From NCBI GenBank assembly GCA_041687095.1, contig JAWLCQ010000137.1, forward strand, positions 1 to 13,479: a stretch of 13,479 nucleotides of DNA, written 5' to 3'. The translations under genes and the position numbers were made by a program. A model generated the notes under the pieces. It searched no databases, was not told where the DNA came from, and was given only the letters and a program-made list of their open reading frames with translations. Position 1 is the first letter of the stretch, and each line of letters opens with the position of its first letter. Shown one piece after another: positions 7,090 through 12,625 of the stretch. The DNA is from JAWLCQ01 sp041687095. GTDB taxonomy: Bacteria; Planctomycetota; Phycisphaerae; SM23-33.

Positions 7090-7714
7090 GCTTGCGGGCG
7101 ACAGGTGCGGGGAGGGCGTTCCTCCCCGCCGCCCGCCGGAACACGCGGCGCCGCTCGCCCTCACCGGGCCTGACCCGCGTGGCCTGTGGAGATGGACGGG
7201 CGGTGCGGCATGGGCGGTTGGCCCATGAGCGGCCGGGGCGCGTGGCCCTGGCCCGGACGGGCATGATGCCCGGCCCGCATCGCGGGCCCGTTCCCTCGCG
7301 GCCGCGCAGTCGCTGACGGTGTGGGCCGACCGGGCCGCCGCACGACCGCCCCTCCCCGCGGAGGCTGCGGTGGGCGGGGAGCGTGGAGGAGGGTCTGACC
7401 CTCTCACCCCTCCTCTTCCGCCGCCAACCGCGACCTCCGCGGGGAGTCGTGCACACTGCCTCGGCCGTTCGGCGAGACCGAACGTGCGGGCGGGGCGCCG
7501 GACCTGCGGGGCGGAGAGTTGGTCACAATCGGTTCCGAACGGGCCTCGCCCTTGCCCGGTGCTGCTTGCCGTCTGGGGCTGCCCACCCGGTGCACCCCCG
7601 GGCCATGAGCCGCATGCGGCGTGGCGAGGGGACGCCATCGCTCGGCGCCGTGTGACACGCTCCCGCCGCGCCGGAACGATGCGCCCCGCCCCTGCACGGC
7701 CGGGGGCGCGTTCC
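7090..7714. other. Stem-rich segment, candidate structured RNA or long leader
   Basis: Consecutive local inverted repeats cover most of this segment: GCGGGGAGG/CCTCCCCGC at 7107-7129 inside GCGGGC/GCCCGC (7094-7136); CACGCGG/CCGCGTG (7142-7181); CATGGGC/GCCCATG (7209-7227); GGGCAT/ATGCCC (7259-7271); GGCCCGC/GCGGGCC (7272-7288); a long inverted repeat at 7340-7452; CGTTCGG/CCGAACG (7466-7484); and GGAAC with GCGCCCC pairing GGGGCGC with GTTCC (7673-7714). The high GC content raises the chance of pairing, so this is a candidate only. Transcription strand is unknown; the plus strand would make it the leader of the PEP-CTERM gene. Confidence 0.35.
7340..7452. repeat. Imperfect long inverted repeat
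   Basis: The left arm 7340-7377 and right arm 7421-7452 pair through GCACGAC, CTCCCCGCGGAGG, GCGGT and GGCGG, with one 5-nt insertion (7347-7351) and few mismatches. The loop itself can form GGAGGAGGGT/ACCCTC-type pairs, so the whole 113 bp is a nested palindrome. It lies about 320 bp upstream of the PEP-CTERM gene. Confidence 0.75.
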
Positions 7715-7775
7715 GCGCATCGCCCCTGCCCGGTGGGGGGCGTGAGGATGTCCGAGGTTCCACAGGAGGACCGCG

Positions 7776-8489
7776 ATGAAACGGTTGTGCTGCTGCGTTT
7801 GTCTGGCGTTGGCGTTGGGGGCATCGGCCGACGGGCTCCGGGGCGATGTCATCCCCCTCACGCTCAACGGGCGGGACTCCGGCTGGGACGCCATCGTCCC
7901 GGACCGCACCACCACCGACATCATCGTCGACGCCGTCGGGACCGACTACGTCCTCATCGAGATCGTCAAGGTCTTCGCCGATCCGCTGAGCGGGGGGGCG
8001 TTCGTGCCCAACGTCATCACCTTCCGCCAGCGGAACTCCGACGCCCTCACCGTCCCCTCCATCCGCATCGCCGACGAGTACATCTTCAACCAGACCGGGA
8101 GCGACTGGACGGACTACCACTGGTCGATCCTGGACCCGTTGGCGGCGTTCAACCGCACGCGGACGGACGCGAGCGGGTTCGCGATCGACCCCTTCACCAC
8201 GCGAACGTGGGGCGAGATGCCCCCGATGTTCGGCCCTCCGGAGTTGTCGGCGACGCTGGACGTGGCGGGCGGAGTGGTGGGAGCGGGCGGGCTCTTCCGC
8301 CCCGGGGCCAGCGGCGGGACGCTGCACATCGACGTCAACCTCGCCCGCCTGGACAGCGAGTTCCGCCTCCAGCAGGTCCCCACGCCCGAACCGGCGACGC
8401 TGGTGCTGCTGGGGCTCGGGGGGATGTGCATCCTCGCGAGGCGGAGGTGCAGAACGCAGTCCGCAGGAGCTGTAGACGCAACCCGCTGA
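7776..8489 (+). CDS. PEP-CTERM sorting domain protein
   Basis: A 237-residue exported protein. The ATG is preceded by a strong AGGAGGA Shine-Dalgarno at 7764-7770. The N-terminus MKRLCCCVCLALALGASADG is a signal peptide with an unusual run of four cysteines within five residues (CCCVC) and a likely signal peptidase I site near ASA-DG. The C-terminus has the PEP-CTERM tripartite signal: PTPEPATLVLLGLGG, a short hydrophobic helix, then the basic cluster RRRCR. Such proteins are processed by exosortase-type enzymes and delivered to the cell surface or extracellular matrix. The middle (about 25-200) is acidic and rich in Thr, Asp and Ile, with no domain I recognise; a beta-sandwich is plausible. 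It is a single gene with hairpins on both sides. A specific function cannot be assigned. Confidence 0.88.
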   Translation: MKRLCCCVCLALALGASADGLRGDVIPLTLNGRDSGWDAIVPDRTTTDIIVDAVGTDYVLIEIVKVFADPLSGGAFVPNVITFRQRNSDALTVPSIRIADEYIFNQTGSDWTDYHWSILDPLAAFNRTRTDASGFAIDPFTTRTWGEMPPMFGPPELSATLDVAGGVVGAGGLFRPGASGGTLHIDVNLARLDSEFRLQQVPTPEPATLVLLGLGGMCILARRRCRTQSAGAVDATR

Positions 8490-8490
8490 T

Positions 8491-8507
8491 CTGCGTCCTG
8501 CACGCAG
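8491..8507 (+). terminator. Small hairpin after the PEP-CTERM gene
   Basis: CTGCGT pairs with ACGCAG around the loop CCTGC, starting 2 nt after the stop codon. No T-run follows, so an intrinsic-terminator role is weak. Confidence 0.3.
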
Positions 8508-8536
8508 GTGCGATATCCCCTGCGTCCCGTGGGGGG

Positions 8537-8611
8537 AACGGACGCCAAATGGCAAGCCACGGTCGGGCGTGTCGCACGAGCCCGACCGTGGCTTGCCATT
8601 TGGCGTCCGTT
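8537..8611. repeat. Perfect 32-bp hairpin between convergent genes
   Basis: The arms 8537-8568 and 8580-8611 are exact reverse complements over 32 bp, separated by the 11-nt loop GTGTCGCACGA. The core reads GCCAAATGGCAAGCCACGGT. It lies between the 3' ends of the PEP-CTERM gene (plus) and argJ (minus), where it could stop transcription from both sides. The arm is far longer than an ordinary terminator stem, has no U-tract, and suggests a young palindromic repeat element. A smaller hairpin (CCGGGCA-CGCAA-TGCCCGG) follows at 8632-8650. Confidence 0.9.
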
Positions 8612-8672
8612 GCAGATCGCCTGGAGTCTCCCCGGGCACGCAATGCCCGGATCATCGCGGGGCGCAACCTTC

Positions 8673-8711
8673 ATGAACCCGAGGCCGACGCTGTCTCGAC
8701 CTCGGGCTCAT
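8673..8711 (-). terminator. Hairpin downstream of argJ
   Basis: Reading the minus strand, ATGAGCCCGAGG pairs with CCTCGGGTTCAT (12 bp with one G-U pair) around a 15-nt loop, beginning 3 nt after the argJ stop codon. There is no clear U-run after it. The position suggests 3'-end formation for argJ. Confidence 0.5.
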
Positions 8712-8714
8712 CGC

Positions 8715-9914
8715 CTACGTGTGGTAGTCCGCGTTGATCGTGATGTACTCGCGGGACAGGTCGCAGGTCCAGGCGGTGAACTCGCCCTTGCCCAGCCCTA
8801 GCGAGCAGTCCACGTCGATCTCGCTGCCCGCCAGGTGCTGCTCGACGGCCTTGACGTCGAAGGGCTTGGGCCCCCCGCGGGCGAAGAGCGTGATCCCGCC
8901 GATCTTGATGGTGAGCGTGTCGGGATCGACCTTCGCGGGGGACTTGCCCAGGGCGGCGGCGATGCGGCCCCAGTTGGGGTCCCCGCCGTGGATCGCGCAC
9001 TTGAAGAGGGGGGAGTTGGCGACGCTCTTGGCGGCGAGGGCGGCGTCGGCGTCGCTGAGGGCCCCGCGGACGGCGATGCGGACGAGCTTCGTCGCGCCCT
9101 CCCCGTCCACCACGATCGCCCGCGCGAGGGCCTCGCACGTCTCGGTGAGCATGGACACGAACTTGCGGTAGCCCGCGGAGTCGGCCTCGATCTCCTGTCC
9201 TCCGGCGGCCCCGGAGGCGAAGACCGCCAGCGTGTCCGACGTCGAGGTGTCGGAGTCGACGGTGATGGCGTTGAACGTCCGCCCACCCGCCGCCGACAGC
9301 GCCGTGTGCAGCAGCTTGGGGGAGATCTTCGCGTCGGTGGTGACGACGGCGATCATGGTCGCCATCGACGGGGCGATCATGCCCGAGCCCTTGGCGATGC
9401 CCGCGACGGTGATCGTCCGCCCCCCGATGCGGTCCTGGACGACGGCGGTCTTGGGGCGGGTGTCGGTGGTGAGGATGGCGCGGGCGACAGCGTCATCGTC
9501 GCGGGCGGCGAGTTTCTCTCCCGCGGCCGCGATGCCCGCGCGGATCTTGTCCATGGGCAGCCGATGGCCGATGATGCCCGTCGAGGCGACGACGATCTCC
9601 TCGGGCGTGGCGTGGAGGAGCGCGGCGGTGTCGGCGGCCATGGTGCGGGCGTCGCGGTAGCCCGCTTTGCCCGTGCAGACGTTGGAGCACCCGGAGTTGA
9701 TGACCATCCCGCGCGTCGTCCCGTAGCCCTTGGGCAGGATGGTGCGGATCCAGCGGACGGGCTCCCCGAAGACCTGGTTCGTGGTGGTCAGCACGGCCGT
9801 TGCGGCGGGGGCGTCGGCGGCGATGACGGCGAGGTCCTCGCCCTTGAGCTTGATCCCCGCCCGCACGCCTGCGGCGAGGAAGCCCTTGGGAAGCGTAATG
9901 TGACGGTTCGACAT
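8715..9914 (-). CDS. argJ: ArgJ, glutamate N-acetyltransferase/ornithine acetyltransferase
   Basis: A 399-residue enzyme of arginine biosynthesis that moves the acetyl group from N-acetylornithine to glutamate, and in bifunctional members also acetylates glutamate from acetyl-CoA. The family features are complete: STGIIG (oxyanion-hole region, about 111-116), KGSGMIAPSMATM with the autocleavage pair Ala185-Thr186, where Thr186 becomes the N-terminal nucleophile of the beta chain, and the C-terminal SREYITINADYHT tail. I chose the ATG that begins MSNRHITLPKGF because AAGGAG lies 9 nt upstream; an upstream in-frame TTG adds eight residues that overlap this Shine-Dalgarno. It is downstream of argC on the same strand, but the 205-bp spacer is filled with repeats, so cotranscription is uncertain. 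Whether it is mono- or bifunctional cannot be read directly. Confidence 0.96.
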   Translation of the reverse strand: MSNRHITLPKGFLAAGVRAGIKLKGEDLAVIAADAPAATAVLTTTNQVFGEPVRWIRTILPKGYGTTRGMVINSGCSNVCTGKAGYRDARTMAADTAALLHATPEEIVVASTGIIGHRLPMDKIRAGIAAAGEKLAARDDDAVARAILTTDTRPKTAVVQDRIGGRTITVAGIAKGSGMIAPSMATMIAVVTTDAKISPKLLHTALSAAGGRTFNAITVDSDTSTSDTLAVFASGAAGGQEIEADSAGYRKFVSMLTETCEALARAIVVDGEGATKLVRIAVRGALSDADAALAAKSVANSPLFKCAIHGGDPNWGRIAAALGKSPAKVDPDTLTIKIGGITLFARGGPKPFDVKAVEQHLAGSEIDVDCSLGLGKGEFTAWTCDLSREYITINADYHT

Positions 9915-9965
9915 TGCTCTTCGCTCCTTGATAGCCAACCGCTCTCGACTTCCGGGCGCCCCCTC

Positions 9966-10010
9966 ACCCCCCTCGCTGCGCTCGGGGACCTCTCCCCGAG
10001 GGGAGAGGGG
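9966..10010. repeat. Double-palindrome intergenic repeat, copy b
   Basis: CCCCTCGCTGCGCTCGGGGA is followed by the palindrome CCTCTCCCC-GA-GGGGAGAGG (9989-10008). The order and composition match copy a at 6865-6912. It lies between the argC stop and the argJ start. Confidence 0.7.
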
Positions 10011-10040
10011 TTTACGCCCTCGCTACGGGACCGTCCCCCC

Positions 10041-10115
10041 GGTTCCTGGTTCCTGGTTCCCGGTTCCCGGTCCCTCGTCCTAGTGCCTATTCCCTAGTGC
10101 CTAGTGCCTCTTCTC
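10041..10115. repeat. Two adjoining heptamer tandem repeats (GGTTCCY, TAGTGCC)
   Basis: Units GGTTCCT, GGTTCCT, GGTTCCC, GGTTCCC, GGTCCCT run from 10041 to 10075. After a 5-nt break come TAGTGCC, TATTCCC, TAGTGCC, TAGTGCC from 10081, ending in a TC-rich tail next to the argC stop codon. The second family is the same heptamer seen at 12454-12625. Confidence 0.8.
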
Positions 10116-10119
10116 TCTC

Positions 10120-11154
10120 TCAGTACAACCCGGTCGTCTCATCGAGGCCGAACATGAGGTTCATGTTCTGGATTGCCTGCCCGCTGGCGCCCTTGATGAC
10201 GTTGTCGAGGGCGCTGAAGAGGATGACGGTGTCGCGGGCGAAGTCGGCGGCGACGTCGCAGAAGTTTGTCGTGGCGACGTACTTCGTCGCGGGCAGCACG
10301 TTGGTGCGGACGCGGACGAAGGGCGAGTCCGCGTAGGCGGACTGCAGGGCGTCGTTGAGCTGCTCCCGCGTCACGGGGCCCTTGGGGCGGGCGTAGATGC
10401 TGCAGAGCATCCCGCGGTCCATGGGGCACAGGTGCGGCTGGAACAGCACGGTGACGTCCTGCCCCGTCACATCGGACAGCACCTGGTCCATCTCGGGCAT
10501 GTGCCGGTGGTTCCCCACGCCATAGGGCTCGAAGTTCTCGTTCCGCTCGGGGTAGTGGTTCTTGAGCGAGGGGGTGCGCCCCGCCCCGCTGACCCCGCTG
10601 ACGGCCGACACGATGATGCCCTTGGGCTCGATGAGCCCGGCCTTGAGGATGGGGGCGAGGGGCAGCGAGGTGCACGTGGGGTAGCACCCGGGGTTGGCGA
10701 CGAGGTTGGCGGAGCGGATCGCGTCGCGGTAGAACTCGGGCAGGCCGTAGACCGCCTCGCCCAGGCCCTTGGGGTCGGTGTGGGGGCAGTACCACTTCTC
10801 GTACTCGGCGGCGTCGCGGAGGCGGTAGTCGGCGGACCAGTCGATGATCCGCAGCCCGCCCTCGCGGAGCTTGGGGATGTAGCTCATGGCGACCTTGTGG
10901 GGGACGCAGAGCATGGCGACGTCGGCCTTCAGGGCCAGCACCGCCTCGGGGGCGTAGAGGGCCTGCGAGAGCGTGACGTGCTTGCTCAGCAGGGGGTAGA
11001 AGCCCTCCATGGGCCCGACTTCCTTCTCGGGCCCGAAGACCCCGACGAGTTCGGCGGCGGGATGGCGGAGCAGCCAGCGGATGGCCTCGAAGCCCGCGTA
11101 CCCGCTGCCCCCGATGAGGACGACTCGAACCTTGTTGCTTGCACCGTGTGCCAT
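10120..11154 (-). CDS. argC: ArgC, N-acetyl-gamma-glutamyl-phosphate reductase
   Basis: A 344-residue NADPH-dependent enzyme that reduces N-acetylglutamyl phosphate to the semialdehyde, the third step of arginine biosynthesis. The Rossmann nucleotide-binding loop is GGSGYAG (15-21). The catalytic cysteine is in ANPGCYPT (Cys157), and GNHRHMPE (215-222 region) carries the conserved histidines. SGVSGAGRTP and VLFQPHLCPMDRGM are also typical. Length is normal. The ATG fits the family N-terminus and a GGGAG Shine-Dalgarno lies a little upstream. It precedes argJ on the same strand; the two enzymes act two steps apart, with the argD aminotransferase between them not encoded here. Upstream lies the rpsI terminator and a repeat block, so it probably has its own promoter. 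Confidence 0.97.
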   Translation of the reverse strand: MAHGASNKVRVVLIGGSGYAGFEAIRWLLRHPAAELVGVFGPEKEVGPMEGFYPLLSKHVTLSQALYAPEAVLALKADVAMLCVPHKVAMSYIPKLREGGLRIIDWSADYRLRDAAEYEKWYCPHTDPKGLGEAVYGLPEFYRDAIRSANLVANPGCYPTCTSLPLAPILKAGLIEPKGIIVSAVSGVSGAGRTPSLKNHYPERNENFEPYGVGNHRHMPEMDQVLSDVTGQDVTVLFQPHLCPMDRGMLCSIYARPKGPVTREQLNDALQSAYADSPFVRVRTNVLPATKYVATTNFCDVAADFARDTVILFSALDNVIKGASGQAIQNMNLMFGLDETTGLY

Positions 11155-11177
11155 GGATGCGACTCCCGTGGGTAAGA

Positions 11178-11331
11178 GCTATCAGCGATCAGCAATCAGC
11201 GATCAGCAATCAGCTATCAGCAGTCAGCCGGGACCGGACGGTCAGGGTCCCTCCGAGATCGTACGACAGCAGGCTTCTTCTAGCTGATAGCTGAAAGCTG
11301 ATAGCTGATAGCTATTAGCTACCAGCTATCT
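11178..11331. repeat. Inverted pair of heptamer tandem repeats (ATCAGCN)
   Basis: The left block (11178-11228) is seven direct ATCAGCN units in which the last base varies (G, A, G, A, T, A, then a diverged unit). The right block (11281-11331) is the reverse-complement type, TAGCTGATAGCTGAAAGCTG onward. The 52-bp centre contains a small stem GGGACC/GGTCCC (11230-11251). The architecture parallels the nonamer-armed elements at 1-274 and 1406-1584, with a different sequence. Confidence 0.85.
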
Positions 11332-11336
11332 GTCCA

Positions 11337-11370
11337 TAAGAAAGGCCCCGGCGCGGGTCGCGCCGGAGCC
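11337..11370 (-). terminator. Intrinsic terminator of the rplM-rpsI operon
   Basis: On the minus strand GGCTCCGGCGCG pairs with CGCGCCGGGGCC (12 bp, one G-U) around a 3-nt loop ACC, followed directly by TTTCTT. The stem starts 35 bp after the rpsI stop codon. This is the best intrinsic terminator in the window. Confidence 0.85.
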
Positions 11371-11405
11371 AAGGGATACTTGTATTGCGTTCCGTGTGGC
11401 CGCGA

Positions 11406-11888
11406 TTAACGCTTCGAGAACTGGAAGCGACGGCGGGCGCCGCTCTGCCCGTACTTCTTGCGTTCCACCTGCCGGGCGTCCCGGGTGAGGAAGCCGCGGT
11501 CGCGGAGGTCGCGCTCGACCTCGGGGATCGCGCGGGTGAGGGCCCGTGCGAGGCCCAGCTTCACCGCGTCGGCCTGCCCGGTGGGGCCCCCGCCCTGGAC
11601 GTTCACCCACACGTCCCAGCTCCCGCGGAGCTGGATCGCGTCGAGGGGAGCGGAGGCGGACCGCTGGTCCTTGAGGTGGTTGAAGTACTGGTCCATCTCG
11701 CGGTCGTTGATGCTGATCTTCCCGTTACCCGGGCGGATGCGGACGCGGGCGATCGCCGTCTTGCGGCGGCCGGTGCCCCAGATGAACTGCACGCCCTCGG
11801 GGAGCGTGGCTTTCGCGCGAACGGGCTGCGGGGCGGTCTCGGCCGCCGGGGCCTCGACATTCTGCTGCTGTTCCTGCTGTTCTGCCAT
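11406..11888 (-). CDS. rpsI: 30S ribosomal protein S9
   Basis: A 160-residue small-subunit ribosomal protein (uS9) whose C-terminal tail reaches the ribosomal P site. The core begins at about residue 34 with QFIWGTGRRKTAIARVRIRP. The family signature GGGPTGQADAVKLGLARAL is present, as is the basic C-terminus KKYGQSGARRRFQFSKR ending in the invariant SKR. The first 30 or so residues (Gln/Glu/Ala-rich, MAEQQEQQQNVEAP) extend beyond the usual length of about 130 and look disordered. A GGAAG Shine-Dalgarno lies 9 nt before the ATG. It follows rplM with a 21-bp gap and ends at a strong terminator, so the two form the classical L13-S9 operon. Confidence 0.98.
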   Translation of the reverse strand: MAEQQEQQQNVEAPAAETAPQPVRAKATLPEGVQFIWGTGRRKTAIARVRIRPGNGKISINDREMDQYFNHLKDQRSASAPLDAIQLRGSWDVWVNVQGGGPTGQADAVKLGLARALTRAIPEVERDLRDRGFLTRDARQVERKKYGQSGARRRFQFSKR

Positions 11889-11909
11889 GGATCTTCGCTT
11901 CCGTGGAGG

Positions 11910-12353
11910 TTAAAGCTCGAGCGCCTTGGGCATCTGGGCCTGGTGGGGGTGCTCCCCGCCGGCGTACACCTTGAGCTTGGTGAGCATCTGGCTGCCGAGG
12001 CGAGTCTTGGGCAGCATCCGCCGCACCGCTTCGATGATCACGAACTCCGGCTTCTGCTTGCGCATGTCCGCCAGCGGGATGATCCGCAGACCGCTGGGGT
12101 AGCGGCTGTATCGCTGGTAGGTGCGCTGCATGGGCTTGTTCGCGCCGGTGACCCTCACCTTGTCGGCGTGGAGGACGATCACGAAATCGCCCGTATCCAC
12201 GTGCGGGGTGTACTCCGGACGGTGCTTGCCCATCAGGATCGTGGCAACCCGAACCGCGAGGCGGCCCAGCACCTGGTCGGACGCGTCCACCACGTGCCAT
12301 TTCGCCTGCAGCTCGCCCTTTTTGGCCATGTAACTCTTCGTTGTCGTCGTCAT
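11910..12353 (-). CDS. rplM: 50S ribosomal protein L13
   Basis: A 147-residue large-subunit ribosomal protein (uL13), an early assembly protein. The sequence runs WHVVDASDQVLGRLAVRVAT, then MGKHRPEYTPHVDTGDFVIV, RMLPKTRLGSQML and VYAGGEHPHQAQMP, all typical. The start MTTTTKSYMAKKGE is preferred over an in-frame ATG at 12389: the promoter at 12393-12420 would start the transcript near 12386, so the upstream ATG would not be in the message. The 5' leader is then about 33 nt with no evident Shine-Dalgarno. It is the first gene of the L13-S9 operon. Confidence 0.97.
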   Translation of the reverse strand: MTTTTKSYMAKKGELQAKWHVVDASDQVLGRLAVRVATILMGKHRPEYTPHVDTGDFVIVLHADKVRVTGANKPMQRTYQRYSRYPSGLRIIPLADMRKQKPEFVIIEAVRRMLPKTRLGSQMLTKLKVYAGGEHPHQAQMPKALEL

Positions 12354-12392
12354 AACTGCGTCACTTTCGCTTTGGGTCGCAGAGAGCATCGC

Positions 12393-12420
12393 ATTATGAC
12401 ATATCCGACGCGACAGTCAA
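12393..12420 (-). promoter_or_regulatory. Sigma-70-type promoter of rplM-rpsI
   Basis: On the minus strand TTGACT (12415-12420) and CATAAT (12393-12398) are separated by 16 bp. Each differs from consensus at one position. The predicted start point is near 12386, about 33 nt upstream of the chosen rplM ATG. It is the clearest promoter in the window and AT-rich against its surroundings. Confidence 0.8.
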
Positions 12421-12453
12421 TGGGCTTTCGCACTTTTTTCGCGATGGCCTGGG

Positions 12454-12625
12454 GGAGGCACTAGGGACTAGGCACTAGGGACTAGGCACGGGAGAGCAGG
12501 CACTGGGGATCAGGGAGGCAAAGCAAGGACAGGCGTAAGGGGGGCAAGCTGTCCATCCGGTCCATCCGGTCCGTGCTGTCCATTTCCTCCCCTAGTGCCT
12601 AGTCCCTAGTCCCCAGTGCCTGCTC
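12454..12625. repeat. Inverted heptamer repeats around a nonamer repeat
   Basis: The left block (from about 12457) repeats CTAGGGA/CTAGGCA heptamers. The right block (12587-12625) has the complementary TAGTGCC/TAGTCCC units. GAGCAGGCACTGGGGA at 12494-12509 is exactly inverted at 12610-12625. Between them sits a nonamer repeat: GTCCATCCG, GTCCATCCG, GTCCGTGCT, GTCCATTTC (12551-12586). The right block overlaps the end of the tgt coding sequence. Confidence 0.85.

Larger units (their letters stand above)
6646..7775. other. 1.1-kb gene-free region rich in hairpins
   Basis: No frame here gives a plausible protein: the open frames translate to Arg/Pro/Ala-rich low-complexity sequence on both strands. 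The first part (6669-6990) is a run of unrelated palindromes, listed separately. The second part (about 7090-7715) is very GC-rich and dense in local inverted repeats. The PEP-CTERM gene's Shine-Dalgarno lies at the right end. No tRNA, rRNA or recognisable RNase P, tmRNA or SRP RNA signature was found. Confidence 0.6.

Noticed and set aside
7090..7714. RNase P RNA, tmRNA or SRP RNA
   Set aside because: Neither strand shows GAGGAAAGTCC (RNase P), the tmRNA ends or tag region, or the SRP GGAAG/GCAGC loop.
7319..8737. A 472-codon plus-strand frame overlapping the PEP-CTERM gene
   Set aside because: It is out of frame with the PEP-CTERM protein, which has a signal peptide, sorting signal and Shine-Dalgarno; this frame is Arg/Pro/His-rich.
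8835..10097. A 420-codon plus-strand frame opposite argJ
   Set aside because: It is a mirror of the argJ coding sequence, Gly/Asp/Arg-rich, with no motif.
11178..11331. A CRISPR array
   Set aside because: The units are 7 bp and contiguous, with no spacers and no cas genes.
12351..12389. An rplM start at the ATG at 12389
   Set aside because: The promoter hexamers at 12393-12420 would start transcription downstream of this ATG; the start at 12353 matches the usual L13 length.
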